Source: Pomphorhynchus laevis (lineage: Eukaryota > Acanthocephala > Palaeacanthocephala > Echinorhynchida > Pomphorhynchidae). From it: a stretch of 64,000 bases of DNA. Below are positions 33,540-46,869 of this stretch, piece by piece. The stretch's first letter is position 1. Each line of letters starts with the position of its first letter. A program made the position numbers and the translations under genes. The notes beneath the pieces were generated by a model. The model was not told the DNA's origin and searched no databases. It saw nothing but the letters and a program-made list of their open reading frames with translations. Location: the NCBI GenBank assembly GCA_012934845.2, contig WNNJ02001611.1, positions 92,842-156,841 of the forward strand, given 5' to 3'.

Positions 33540-35690
33540 GCACAAATATTTATCAATCATGACCAACGGCAAAGTAACAGCAGCTAATCGCTTACTATCT
33601 AATAACTCGGTTCAGGGAGTGTTGTCTCATGACACACAAATTGATGGTGTTCCGGTTAGCACAGTTTTACGCGATTTACACCCTCCCTCAAAGGGAATCG
33701 TTTAGGTGGCTCTTCTAACAGAGCCCGTCAGATGCGTCAGAATACACAATTCTATTTACCGAGTCTCATTTATTTTATTTGCTCGACGAGTCTCACATAA
33801 TCCACGCATATCGTAGAATGGACGACTCCGCAGGACCGTCGAGATTGGATTCGAACATGTGGCGACATATGCTATCTGAGTTCGGGGAAAGATCAACGTC
33901 ATTGGCGAGAGCATTGGCAGATTTTGGCATTGCAATTGCTACAGAAACCTTAGACCCTGATGCACTAGAGGCCTTTACAGCGTGTCGGTTAGTTGCACAT
34001 GACGGTGTTCGTCCTAATGGTATTTGCGATGTCGCTAGACGCATTTTATGCAAGGCATTATTGGGGTTGATCAAGGACGATTTGCTTTGTGCAGTGGGTA
34101 TTGTGCAACTGGCAGCTTCACAATAAGCTGGTTAGAATTTGCTATTTCATCGATCAGAGAAACATTTGAGATACAAAAAGATCATTGTCTCTTGGCTGTT
34201 GATGCCAACAACGCTTTTAATTCAGTGAATCGAGCAGTTGCGTTATACAATTTAAAGTTCACATGCCCCTCACTTTCGATAATTATGAATAACATATATG
34301 CAAAACTAACAATGCTTGCATTAGGTGGGGAAAGTATAATATCAAATGAAGGTTTCACTCAAGGTAACCTCTTTGCAATGGCTGGGTTAGCAATGTCGAC
34401 ACTGCTACTGAGTATATTGATAGAGCAAGAAATGTAACAAGTGTTGCAGCGATGGTATGCATACGATGCTAATTTCGTTGGTACACATTTCTGAGTTAAA
34501 ACGTGTTTGGTCATTATTGTTATAGAAAGGACCTTTATACGGTTATAATGTTAATGCATCGAAAACAGTTTTATTATCACATCATTCGATCATCGAATCC
34601 GAAAAGCCTAACAACGTGGCTTACACAACAAACAAGACCAAACTTCTCGGAGCACCAATGGGCACGAAAGAGTACATGGAGGAGACAGTGAGATCGAAAT
34701 GTGAAAAATTAATTGAAATGATTGCAAAACTCTCAATTATTTCAGATATAAATCCGCAAATTGCATATTTAGGGTTAACTAAGTTAACCCTAATCAACTA
34801 AAAAAGACCTACGTTAATCAATAAGAGTTAATCAACTAACACTAATTAACTAAGTTAATTAAAATGGAGTTACTTCTTACGAGCAACTAAAAAAGACCCA
34901 TCATTACTACAGGATCTGAAGTCTGGCATTTTCTCTAGTTTTGTAAAAAAGCTCACTAAACAATCCCTTTATCATAATTGGCACAGCTTATTCTCGCTGC
35001 CTGTTCGACTTGGCGGTTTAGGTATTGATGGTCTTACATGTAGCTGTTCTCTCGAATATGATATAGTTCAACGCATCTGCCAAACGTTTCAGTCTGATGT
35101 CTACGGGACCAATTTAGTGCCGAAGAGGAGGTTTACCTTCCTTGCGACACGACAATGTACGCGACATCTTCGCTGCGAAAGTGCTGTTTAGGCGTAGAGA
35201 CCGAATCAAAGCTGTTTAGAGTGCCGCAATCTATAAACTTTGAGAACAGCTCAACCACAAAGGATGACGAAGCAATACTTGATATAGTTTGCACTGGACT
35301 TGGAAATAAAAGATTCGAGCGGACATTTTTCGATGTCACAATATTTTCGATATTTGCGAATTTTACAATACGATAGTGCCACAGAAAGCTTTCGAGTATA
35401 ATGAAAAAAGGAAAAATAAAAAGTACTTGGAAAGGATACGATTAGTGGAAAACGATAATTTCTCCTCATTGGTATTTTCTACTTCTGGCGGAATAGGTGA
35501 AAAGCATGGAGTATTCTTCAAAGAATTTCAACAAAGATAGCCACACTCAAACATTTCGATTACAACCTAGAACTGTCAAAACTTACTACAAAATTAGTAT
35601 TAGCCATTGTCAGAGCGGCATCAAATTGTTTACGAGCCCCTTGTTCCACACGAACGTTTCACATACAATCTAGGAGAAGTGAAGCCGGCT
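33540..35690 (+). pseudogene. Non-LTR retrotransposon with NAFNSVNR-type RT, decayed
   Basis: Plus-strand pieces read KVTAANRLLSNNSVQGV (33555 on), SRLDSNMWRHML and VRPNGICDVARRILCKALL (33840-34060), CLLAVDANNAFNSVNRAVAL (34190-34250, motif A Asp present), EGFTQGN (34350) and WYAYDANF (34453), where the YADD box has become YAYD. Then come LFSLPVRLGGLGI (34990-35030) and FSTSGGIGEKHGVFFKEF (35478-35535). This is a different LINE family from the one at 16442. Frameshifts and the lost Asp make it dead. Its end may be the C-terminal piece at 36441, separated by PLE-related sequence. Confidence 0.7.
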
Positions 35691-35699
35691 AAGGATTTT

Positions 35700-36440
35700 A
35701 TAGGCTATAACAATGATCAAGATTTTATTATTTAATTAAGACAATTTTAATATTATTATACTGTAAAAAATATATTATTATAGATCCATAATTGTCTCTT
35801 AAAGCAGAAACCAGCCAGTATTGAACTCACACACAAATATATAAGAGGCGACGATCTTAATGCCTGTGCGGCACTCACGAACCCGTTACAACTGTTTACA
35901 ACGACCCAAGCCATTCTTGACGACATCAATATAAAACCGCGTCCGCATGGCACTTCGGTAAATCAGCCAACTGGTGTTAATATGAAAACTCTTAGGACCG
36001 CCTCGGCACATCAGCAAATTGAAATGATAAACTGTAAATAAATTATATAAATTATATAAATTATATATATTTTTTAAATTATTAAAAAATATTTAGATTA
36101 TTATTTAAATTATTATTTAGATTATTATTTTATTCTAACACAAAAATATTATTATTTACTATGCATTCATAAAGATATTCTAAATATACATTGACATATT
36201 ATGTCAATCACTCTGAGTTCTTTCAGAGTTTATTTTATCCTATTTATAAATCAAAAGTAATGATAATCAATTGAAACTATTAACTAAAATATTAACTAAT
36301 ATTAACTAATTGAAACTATAATGTATTAACATTAAGTAAAACTAATATTAATTAATATCGAAGATGGCATATTTAAATTTGCAAGAAACGTATTTTTGCA
36401 TGAGCATTCATGCATACTATATAAAATTAAATATAATACA
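35700..36440. repeat. Inserted repeat related to the Penelope-like element
   Basis: Positions about 36105-36437 match 53395-53640: tattctaacacaaaaatatt, actatgcattcataaa, ttgacatattatgtcaatca, then agatggcatatttaaattt and a HEHS-coding piece (tttttgcatgagcattcatg). This composite repeat occurs twice in the window and splits the LINE. Confidence 0.55.
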
Positions 36441-37112
36441 TTATATTGTTAGGTGCAGGCTCAACCGATCCGTCGTCGAATAATGTGTTCTCGATCACCG
36501 TTAACTATCGAGATACTTGGAACATTTGGTGCTTCCGCCACTAAGTTCTTCCAGGATTTGGGAAAGAGGCTAGGTCGGGTCACTGCAGACCAGCGCGCAG
36601 ATTCATTCCTCATACAGTGTCTAAGCGCTGCTGTTCCAAGGGGCAATGTTGCGTGTATGCTGGAGGCGATCATTACCGCGTCCGCTGCCCAGACAGAAGG
36701 TGAAGTTCACGATACAGGCGAACAAGGAATGTTGTACGATGAAACGTCATGGATGGAGCGGAAGTTCCTTTCTTGATGAAATCGACTGAGAATGACATCA
36801 ATGCATTGTCAGGAGAAACGACAGCTGGATGGGCAGAGGAAGAAGACGAAGACGATAATGTTATCACCGACGGAACTAGTGAAATTGTCTCAGTTGTAAG
36901 TGACGTGCAAGAACAATCATCATAGGCAAAGCAGAATGACAGACGATAATGTTAATGTGGAAGCGGATGAAAAGAAGAAACCAAAAGAAGAAGAATCCGA
37001 TGATGAAACTCCAGTAGAAGACGACGAGATGAATATGAGTATCAATGAGTATACAACAACTGATGATAGTGCAGAGGACGATAAAACCGAAACAGCTAGA
37101 TATGAACATTAA
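36441..37112 (+). pseudogene. LINE C-terminal end with an acidic tail
   Basis: Frame 36453-36776 reads LTIEILGTFGASATKFF and LGKRLGRVTADQRADSFL, then LSAAVPRGN, the C-terminal text typical of REL-type LINE polyproteins (EILGPFG...LGRRL...RE..FL.QRLS). After a frame shift near 36755 an acidic stretch follows (AEEEDEDDNVITDGTSE, to about 36924). After another shift there is the frame 36939-37112 rich in Glu, Asp and Lys (KKPKEEESDDETPVEDDE), which ends where PLE sequence begins. The acidic tail is unusual for such elements and could be host-derived. Confidence 0.5.
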
Positions 37113-37790
37113 ATGTTAATTTAATGTTCATATCTAGATATACACCTTCTTTATCCTTTATATATTTATAAGTATGTTTATACTTATATTATATCAATAA
37201 GGGCTTAGAGTCGGATAAATTTAGTCATCTTTACGATATAAATTAATAGTAGTTTTAGTTAATGTTAATTTAATGTTCATATCAGGATATACACCTTCTT
37301 TATCATTCATATTGGTTTTGTTTAGAATAAGGCTTTCTGGATAAATTTGTTCACTAATTGAATAAAAATTATTAGAATTAAATACACATATATCATCAAT
37401 GTATCGAAACATATATTTTGTATATTTATATAATTTAGATTTATTTTTTGAACAGTTATGAACAAATTCATATTCTATAAAGCTTAAAAACAAGTCAGCT
37501 ATAATTGGGCTACAATTACCTCCCATTGGAACACGTTTTACTTGTCTAAATATATATGTCCCTACTTTTAAATAATTTAAATAGTTTAGATTTAGTTTTT
37601 ACACAGTTATAAACAAATTCATATTCGATAAAGCTTAAAAACAAGTCAGCTATAATTGGGCTAATATTACCACTCATTGGAACACCTTTTACTGGTGTTC
37701 CAATGGTGGTAATAGTAGGGACATCTAAATATAGATGTCCCTACTTTAAGGACATAAGTGTAATGAAATGACACTTATCAAAAGACATGT
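37113..37790 (-). pseudogene. Penelope-like RT fragment, palm region
   Basis: Minus frame 37221-37526 reads MGGNCSPIIADLFLSFIEYE, FRYIDDICVFNSN (catalytic YIDD) and NKTNMNDKEGVYPDMN. Beyond 37530 the GVPMG segment is repeated with local inverted repeats (37675-37686/37694-37705). It is broken on both sides. Confidence 0.7.
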
Positions 37791-38079
37791 GCAAAAGAAA
37801 TCTAAAAATTAAATCTTCGGAGAGTTTAAGAGTTTAAATTTATAACTTTTTTAAGAGTTTAAATTTATTTTTAATAAATAATTAAATAATAAATAATTAT
37901 AAATAATAAATAATTTTGATATAAGATTTTATATAATTTATATATAAAATATAAAAAATTAATAGTCAATAAATAACATGAATAACATAAATAACACGTT
38001 ATTCCTAAATATTTATGTTATTCCATAAATGTTATTCCTTGAATAACATTTATCAGAATAAGGATTAGAGGACATTAGA

Positions 38080-39350
38080 GGACATTTTATGAATTGACTA
38101 ATAAATAACAGACGTTGTATCAGAATAAGAATTAGAGGTCATCAGGATGAACTGCTATGCTATTATGTTTCGGCCCCAAACTCCTCTACCCAACATAGCA
38201 GCGGGGCCAAATACATGCTAATGATGTATTTCCTCTGAAATAACTATCTAGTATCTTATTCTAATACAGTATATTATTTATTATCCATCCATAAAAATTT
38301 GTCACTTAAGAGTTTAAATTTATTCTTTACATTATTGTGTTGATTTATTTATTTATGAATCAGCTGTACAATATAGAGTAGAGTTTATACATATATAGTT
38401 TCTTCAGTTTTCTTCGGGTATTCTTCTTTTATTGTTATAAAAGAAGAAGAAAATGGATATTTTCTTAAAAATTTATACTGAGTTAAAATTTATTCTTTAT
38501 ATTATTGTGTTGATTTATATATTTTACTATTTTCTGTTTGATGTTATTTTTATAGTAACCTAGTTTAAAATATGTATCTATTAAATTATTTAAATGATTT
38601 TGAAGAAAGCCAATATCATTACATATTGTTGCAATTCTTAAAATTTTATTATTTAATGTATTATATTTTATATTATATGGTATGTGTGAATGCTCATGCA
38701 AAAATGTTTCTTGTAAATTTAAATAAGTCACCTTTTAATTATTTATATATTTTACTATTTTCTGTTTCATGATACTTTAGTAATTTATTTTAAAATATGT
38801 ATCTATTAAATCATTTAAATGATTTTGAAAGAGGCAATATCGTTACAAATTGTTGCAATTATTTATTGAATATCAGCTAATTTAATGATTTTTATTGATT
38901 ATATTTATATAAAGTTAATATTTAAAATTGAAATGTAAAATAAAAGTCAATTTTTATGAATTGAATAATAAATAAAAGACGATGTATTTGTCGAATACAT
39001 CGACGAATGGAACTTGTATAGAATCAAGAAGGAACTGATTGATATATCAGTTAGAGGAAAATTTCATTATTTAATGTATTATATTTTATATTATATGGTA
39101 TGTGTGAATGCTCATGCAAAAAGATGTTTCTTGTAAATTTTAAATAAAAGTCAATTTATTTTTAGCAATATTGTATTGACTTATATAACTTACTATTTGC
39201 TGTTTGATTTTGTTTTTATTGTTAACTATCTTAAAATATATCAATTAAATTATTTAAATGATTCTGAAGAAAGCCAATATCATTATTGCAATTCTTTAAT
39301 TCTTCTGCTTTTTTTTGCAATTCTTAAAATTTCATTATTTAATGAAATAA
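38080..39350 (-). pseudogene. Penelope-like 3' tail plus repeated C-terminal fragments
   Basis: A good tail copy at 38085-38290 (taacagacgttgtatcagaa through cccaacatagcagcggggcc) leads into the C-terminal ORF end. The ORF end is then present again at 38483-38731 and in pieces at 38750-38870, 39060-39150 and 39170-39340. Tail sequences appear between (38940-39000). This is a local pile-up of truncated copies. Confidence 0.65.
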
Positions 39351-39399
39351 ACAATTCCGTTATTTGAAAAATATTTCATTTATTTTACATAAACATATT

Positions 39400-41900
39400 T
39401 ATTTTACATATCAGCCACCTTAGCAGATTTCCTTCAACGTGAAGGAGCAGCGACTTTACTAAAAGATTCTGGAGGATGACCGAAGTTCGAATTTTATATC
39501 TAAGGCTGAAGCCGGCCACACCACGAAGAAACCTCATTTCGGTTTCATGTACTCGAGATCAAGTCCTTTCGTCGTGACCTAAAGTTTATGTAATAGGTGA
39601 TGATAGGTAAGAAAACTGAGCGATGAATTGAAAGCTTGGCCTGTAGGCTTAACTCTCTCTTTACCACAACTTATCTGTGCAACGAACCCATTATTGCGTT
39701 AGCTGCACAGATCCGTCTCTTAATCTCCCTATTATTCCTACCATCACGCAAGAACAAGAAGCTCAAGTACTTGAACTCTTTCACGTCGGGTAAGACCTTA
39801 TCATTAATTGGTATCGACCATTCTACCATGTTCCGAGCAGATCACATCTAGACAGTTTTATATTTGCTAACTACCATACTAGCCACTTGACATTCCGTCG
39901 TAAATAAAACCACCAAGTATTGATGTCATCAATATTGGTAGCCAACAAGACAACATAGTCTGCGAAAAGCAAAGATGATATCCTGATGTGACCAAACAGA
40001 AGCCCAAATTCCGAAAAGTGATCCGTCTTGAAATTATTTATGTTTAGAAAGGAACAAAAGTGGAGACAATGGACAGCCTTGACGTAGCACAACAATTACT
40101 GGAAACTACTCAGACTTCCTGTCTAATATTCGAACACAACTCGTACTTAGTTCGTACAAAGAGGTCACAGCTACACGGAGGTAATGTGGAACTTTGTACT
40201 CCTCAAGTACATCCCATATCCTATCTGTTGGTACCCTGACGAACGTCTTCTCAAATTCACGAAGCACATGCGAACTGGTTGAGCGTACTCTCAGGTGTGT
40301 TCGAATATAGTTGAAAGAGTGAAGAGCTAATCCGTAGTCCCTTGACCAGAATGAAAGTCACATTGCTCATCTTGCAACTGTCCCTCGACTATTGGTGGTT
40401 ATCTTAGCTCAAGGATCCTGGCAAATAGCTTAACGGGTAGGTTAAGAAAAATAATGCACCTATAATTTTGAACATTCTCTTCGATTCCCTTTCTTATAGA
40501 TCGGAATTACAACCTCAGTTTGGCAATCATTAAGAACTTTCCTGACTTCAGTGCTACGTTGATGAGTCGTGCTATCCACTTCATACATCCAACGCCAAGA
40601 GCCTTCAAAATCTCAGATCGAATATTATCAACCCTAGCAGATTTGCCATTACAAAGTTTGTGAACAACAGTAATGAGCTCTGCCTAGTAATGGAATCTTA
40701 CATTAAATTCGAAGATTGTTTCCTACAAGAGAAGGCAAGTCATCCATATTAAGAATACCTCTAAAATGGTCTTTCCAACGACTAAGTATGTCTTCAATAT
40801 CGGTTAGCAGATGCCCATGATTATCTAAAACAGTCTGAGCAAATTTCTGCTCAGACTGTTGTTCTCTAGAACAATTTAGAGTTTGAGTGATAATCAAGTT
40901 CGAGTCGCTCCTCAAACTTCACCTAAGTTGCTTTCTTTGACTCAGCAACTGCTGGAGCTGCCGCTCTTTAGGCATGTCGATACCTGTCTATAGCCTCCAG
41001 TGACCTACCAGACAAGGTTGCCCTATAAGCCACCTTCTTCTTATGAACAGCAGCTCTTACTACTGGTGTACACCTAGCAGTCCGAGGATTGCCTCCACGA
41101 CAGGAACCTACAGTCTCAAACCACAGCTATTCAAAGTTGCTTTGTCAAGCGAAGTTTTGAGCATAGACCATTCTTGTTCGATATTATCCACTTCTTCCCG
41201 CAATTGAACAAAATCCGCCCTGATAAAGTTACTTAACACTCACCTCACAGAAGCATCTTCCAGACTTTCTCAACGAGCCCTCTTAACACCACGTTAAGGT
41301 TTCCCAAATCTGTCTGGTAGCCTACTTTGCCAGCGATTCCTACTAACTACAAGGTAGTATTCGGTTGACAGTTTAGCCCCTCTCTTCACACGTGTGTCCA
41401 GGACATATTGTCGCAAATCAGACGATATGATTACCAAATCGATCATTGATCGTTGACTGAGATTATTCTGATGCAATGTGCATCGGTGGATTTGAATACT
41501 ACTCACGTTCAAATCAGGGGTTCCGTTCCTATAAAGCACTCCCTTACATGTAGCACAGTCATTGCCAACGTGAGCATTGAAGACGCCCAATAAAATGAGA
41601 AAATCACCCACATGTTTACTATCAAGTACATCTTGAAGATCATTTACAAAATCTGCGTATTTCGAGCTAGTGTTGGATGCATAAGCACATAAAACAGTAA
41701 ACCCCTTTCCTCCTTCGATTATACGTCTCAAGGGCGCCAACCTTTTATTTATAGAGCAAACTTTTCTGCAACTAACGAAAAACGGTGATTAGTGAGTATC
41801 CCCACACCACCTCTCAACGCTTTCACGTAAAAACTCTCGAAAAGTGCAAGGTCCAAACTTGATCCAAAAGTTGAGTACCTAGACCAGAATAATGAAGAAA
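39400..41900 (-). pseudogene. AP-endonuclease-type LINE, decayed
   Basis: On the minus strand from right to left: endonuclease text (41294-41740: GDFLILLGVFNAHVGND, then SMIDLVIISSDLRQYVLD and LSTEYYLVVS, the usual ...RVKRGAELSTDHHLV), linker (40703-40915: DILSRWKDHFRGILN), RT (about 40100-40500), and the box LLFADYVVLLA (39871-40095), where FADD is FADY, so the last catalytic Asp is lost. The C-terminus (39480-39830) reads LPDVKEFKYL. Many frameshifts. The fragment at 54250-54760 is the same family. Confidence 0.7.
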
Positions 41901-42027
41901 GGTAACTCCTAATATTTCAAGACCGAAGCGATAAAAGTAAGGTTCCAAGTTCCTGTTGATATACTAAGTCACTTCAGTAAACGTCGACGTTTGGTTCACC
42001 TATTCGGCGATACTGCTCGAGAGCATT

Positions 42028-42330
42028 TCACCCGACTTGACAATTCTTCCGATCAGTTGTGAGCTGTCCATCGTTTTGATATTGATTTATTGAATTGTAT
42101 CTCGTCGTCATTATCGTTGTTTTTGTCCAGTTATCTACTGTATGCATGAATGTATGCATGAAGTATGTATGAATAATCATGCAAAAATATGTTTCTTGTA
42201 AATTTAAACATGCCATCTTCTTCGATATAAATAAAAAGCAGTTTTAATTGATGTTAATTTAATGTTATTATCTAGATATACACCTTCTTTATCATTATTA
42301 TTGGTTTTATTAAGAATGAGACTACATGGA
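42028..42330 (-). pseudogene. Penelope-like RT fragment
   Basis: Short C-terminal PLE text on the minus strand (NLQETYF and the INDKEGV region), at the left edge of duplicated block copy 2. Confidence 0.5.
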
Positions 42331-43390
42331 TAAATTTGTTCGCTTATTTAAATTTCATTATTTAATGTGCTTTTTTTAATATTATATGGTATGCATGAAT
42401 GCTCATGCAAAAATGTTTTTGTAAATTTAAATGTCATCTCCACGATATAAATTAATAATAGTTTTAATCGATGTTAATTTAAGACATATCTATACGCAAA
42501 CATTAAAAATTTTCATTAGCTGGCTTTTTGTCCCTAGAACCTGAACGATACTTGAATGATCGAGAATCCGAACGCAATTTTAAGAGAATTAAAATTTTTA
42601 CAAAAAATCAAAAATCCGTCAAATATTTGGATAATTTTTAGCTTGTAAAATCGTACATGTATTTGAAATTAATACTTACATCGCATATAATTATGGTACT
42701 CAGAATTGCTAAGAATGTCATTTTGCTGATTTTATTATCATCTGAATATAACATTAAGGCTTGTAAAAATAGCGCCAATATTACTCTGATATTTATTATG
42801 CATATGTAATTTAATTTTAACTATATTGTATCCAATTATTAAAAGTATTCAAGCTTTGATGACTTTTTTTTATTATGCACGATGTTTTAATCATAACTAT
42901 AAGCCAAGAAAAGTACGCTACATTTCAGTATTAGTGGACATCATCAGCTACTGATCCAATACGTTTCACATTTCGGTCATTTTTATGTCGGATGACGATC
43001 ATTAGACTCGTCTGCTTTTATTGTCAATTAGGTTTTGTATCCTAATTTTAAGTTAATATACCTGTGCAGACATTTTTACCATTGTAATTTTGACGACTAT
43101 TTTTATTCTTCACTCTAATTGAGTCATATCTATACGCCAACAGCAGTGCGCTGCATTTCAGTATTAATTAACCTCATCAGATTCTGATCCAATTCCTACG
43201 TTTTACGTTTCGGTTCTTTTAATGTTGGATGACGATCACTCGATTCGTCTGCTTCTATTGCCAATTAGATTTAATGAAATACTTTCGTCTTAGATTTTGC
43301 AAATTTAAATGAAATCATTTCTGATTTCAAATTAAATCAGCTTTGGTAGGGTAAAGTGCAACCTTCAATTTGAAAACCTATCTATTTTTG
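42280..43390. repeat. Duplicated block, copy 2 (see 31920-33030)
   Basis: Second copy of the 1.1-kb block, same strand. It diverges from copy 1 after gaaaacctatcta (43385), where it continues into more tandem modules while copy 1 runs into AT-rich DNA. Confidence 0.85.
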
Positions 43391-44870
43391 CAATTAATTG
43401 CTATTATCAAATTAGTTATCGATAGTTTGTTTTTTAATTTTAAGTTGATATATCTGTACAGTCATTTTTACTGATCAAACTTCCGAAAGTACCGAAAATT
43501 CCGATCAAGTACCGAAACGCTTCACGTTTCAGTATTTTAATGTTGACTGACGATCAAGTAGAATTTTCGGTACTTTTTTTCGGTACTCGACTCGCCTGCT
43601 TCTATCGTCAATTAGATTTTATGTAAGACTTTCGTCTTACATTTTGCAAATTTAATTGAAGTCATTTCTGATTTCAAATTAAATCAGCGATGGTAGGGGA
43701 AGGTGCTACCTACAATTTGAAAACCTACCGTTTTTATTAATGACTAATATTATCAAACTGGCCATCTACAGTTTGTTTCCCTATTTTAAATTGATATACT
43801 TGAGCAGCCATTGCTACTATTGAAATTTGATGACTAATTTTTATTCTGTATGCTGCTTTAAATTCTTTAAATTCATTTTCTTCAATTTGAAAACCTACAA
43901 ATTTTTGCAATTAATCGCTATTATCAAACTAGTCATCAATAGTTTGTTTTCTAATTTTAAGTTGATATATGTTTGCAGTCATTTTCTACATTGAATTTTT
44001 TTAATAATAAAAAAATATTATTAAAAAAATCGACAATTATTATAACAACTATTGATAAATTAGTTCTACAGCCGTTTTTGCGTCCCCCATAGATGCAACA
44101 ACCGCTTCAAGATTAGTATCATGGCTATGGAATCCCATTGAAATTTTGATGACTATTTATTCTGCACGCTACTTTAATCCAATCTATAAGTCAACAACAT
44201 TACTCTACATTTAAGTATTGGTGGACCACATCAGCTACTGATCCAATATCTACGTTTCACGTTTCGGTCCTTTTAATGTTGGCTGACGATCACTCGACTC
44301 GCCTGCTTTTATTGACAATTAGATTTTATGTAAGACTTTCGTCTCACATTTTGCAAATTTAATTGTAATTATTTCTGATTTCATTGCAATCTGTGACTGA
44401 CGAGGCCCAGTCGAATTTTGACAGATGAAAGTATTTATTAAATAAATAGATTATCAAACTAATCTTTATAGTTTGTTTCCTAATTTTAATTGTGCAATCA
44501 TCGTTACAATTAAGATGTTTGATGACATTACGTTTTTTCAATCCTACCTGTTTCCTAATGATTACAATTTTTAAACGAGTAATCTACAGCTTGTTTCCTA
44601 ATTTTAAGTTGATATACCTGTGCAGCCATTGTCATCATTGAAATTTTGATGACTAATTTTTATTCTGCACGCTACTTTAATCCTATATTTTAAGCCAACA
44701 ACAAACAGCTACATTTCAGTATTGATAGACCTCATTAGCCACTGCTCCAAAAACTACGTTTCATGTTTCGGTCCTTTTAATGTTGGCTGACGATCACTCG
44801 ACTCGTCTGCTTTATTGGCATTTAGATTTAATAAAAGACTCTCGTCTAACATTTTAATTTGAATTCTGTA
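42860..44870. repeat. Irregular tandem modules of 230-500 bp
   Basis: A module with tttcagtatt...cctcatcag, then actgatccaat, then acgtttcggtccttttaatg, then gacgatcactcgactcg and caattagatttta is repeated about five times (near 42925, 43150, 43520, 44200 and 44705; two more copies at 32567 and 32800). Units are diverged and partly deleted, and the spacing varies. Confidence 0.7.
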
Positions 44871-46865
44871 TTTAATTATGTTCCTCTCTATATATCACAT
44901 GTGTTGAAAACATGTGTGATATTACTATTGAAAACATTTCGTTATTTTTCTGTATTTTTTACTTTGATTATTTTTTAGTAAAAACTTTGAAACTTTCAAT
45001 TCAATTCTTTACTCTTGTTATGAATCAAATGCTTTATGGATTAATTAATCACTAAGCAATTTGTTGTGATCATTTTCGTATAAATTTAGAAGCATCCATG
45101 TGTTTTGATAGAAACATGAAATTGCAAAAGACATTCATAGCAGTCACATTAAAAGCTTTTATAGCTATCAAATAAACACGTTCATTTTAATATATGACTT
45201 TGACTAAAAATGTTCAAAGTGTCATATCGTTTATAATTCTGCAAAAAAATGAAAGGCTTTGATTTTAAATGTATAATTATGTCAGATGTAAAAGTTTAAT
45301 AGTTTATAAGTAAAAGTACCGAACAATATGCGATTTAATGTAAAAACAATATCATGTTTACCTATTTTAAATGTGTGAGGAGCACTTCTATTAAAATTTT
45401 ACTCAGTGAATTCAGAATATAAATTAATTTTTTCATTCCGATTTTTGGATGAAGTATCTGAGAAAATATTCTACAATTTTGCAGGTATAGTTTTAATTCT
45501 ATTTATATTTTGTTAAACATCTTTGATAACTGAGTGGATTGCATGACCCATACTTTAATAACGACATTTCGACAAAATGTAATTTAAAAATACTTTCCGC
45601 ATAACAAGAAACTTTCATCAATCAGTTAAATTTACAATTTTTTTGACGAAATATACATTTAATAATTTTAACTTTCTGACTTCTTTAAAACCATCACAAT
45701 GTCCTGATGTTTTTGAAGCGACCTTAGCGTACTGATTAGCAAACAATCATAACATTCTGACTTCAAAGTAAACTAATTACAATTCTTAAAAGAAACTGTT
45801 CTGGTATCGTAGTGTTAAAGATAATTTCAAAATTTATTTGATGGCAAAGGCATTTAAAGTTTCAAGTTTTTTTTTGATTGAAACTATAAATTACGATTTC
45901 AACTATACTGCCAATCTGACATTGAAGTGTCAGATCGACAGTCAGATCTTATTATTAAGATATTATCAAGATATTTAGTGGATATCAAAAGAAAGATCCT
46001 CGCTAGCGAATACATCGAATTATCAGGCATAGACCCGCACATGGCGTGATAAAATACAGGGAATATCAGATGAATATTACGAGATGACAGCAATGAAGCA
46101 ATCTGACTGGAAATTGCCAAACTTCTCGAAACGCCATCTTATAGCACGCTTATCAACGAATGGATACCATAGTAAGTTTTGTGAAAAAGGTGGGATGCAT
46201 GATAGGGCTCAACTTGTAGATGCAAGTTCTGTTTAAAGAGGTGTCAGGATCTTAATCACGTTCTCCAGTGTATATAGTTGGCAACTATAAGCTTGGAACA
46301 AATTTACAAATTAAGATGAAGGAACTATGTTTTATCATAATTGATTTTTTTTTGTTTTTTTTTTGTATTCACTTTCATTTTGATGTTGGTGTAGTCATTG
46401 TATTTTGTTCTTTGGACTTGTACAGCCGAAAGGCGCGAAGACGTGAAAGCCTTAAAATTTCAAATGATGTAAAATAAATCGCTCAGATTAAGATATTTAA
46501 TAATAATATTAAAATTTTGTACTGAATGATACAAAAAAAAACAACATTTAAAGCACTTAAACGACTCAAAAATATTAATAAACAAATATACGTAATATAT
46601 TACGTATATTAGAAATATGCAAAATATAACAGCCAAACTATTACGGAAGATCATATCAAGCTATCATAATAATTTATATGTACATTTTAATTGACAAGGC
46701 GTCTATTATTAGAAGTTTATGATATTCTAAACACAAATTGTTTGTAGCCTGATCATAAATTATCAATATTTCTTGAACATGTTGAAGAAAATAGTCAAAC
46801 CTGTAAGCAAGAATTATGCAGAAAAGCGTAATAGCAGCAAGTTTCGTCGAAACTTCTGTTCTAGA
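44871..46865. other. Intergenic DNA with a possible decayed coding stretch
   Basis: Most is AT-rich. At 45912-46170, plus strand, a frame reads SDIEVSDRQSDLIIKILSRY, later KILASEYIELSGIDPHMA and, after stops, LETPSYSTLINEWIP. This may be a decayed exon of an unknown gene, but it could be chance. Confidence 0.25.
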
Positions 46866-46869
46866 AACC

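Noticed and set aside
36876-37109. Hydrophobic minus-strand frame of 77 codons
   Set aside because: Complement of the acidic Glu/Asp-rich plus-strand stretch; GAA/GAT codons read as TTC/ATC give false hydrophobic text.
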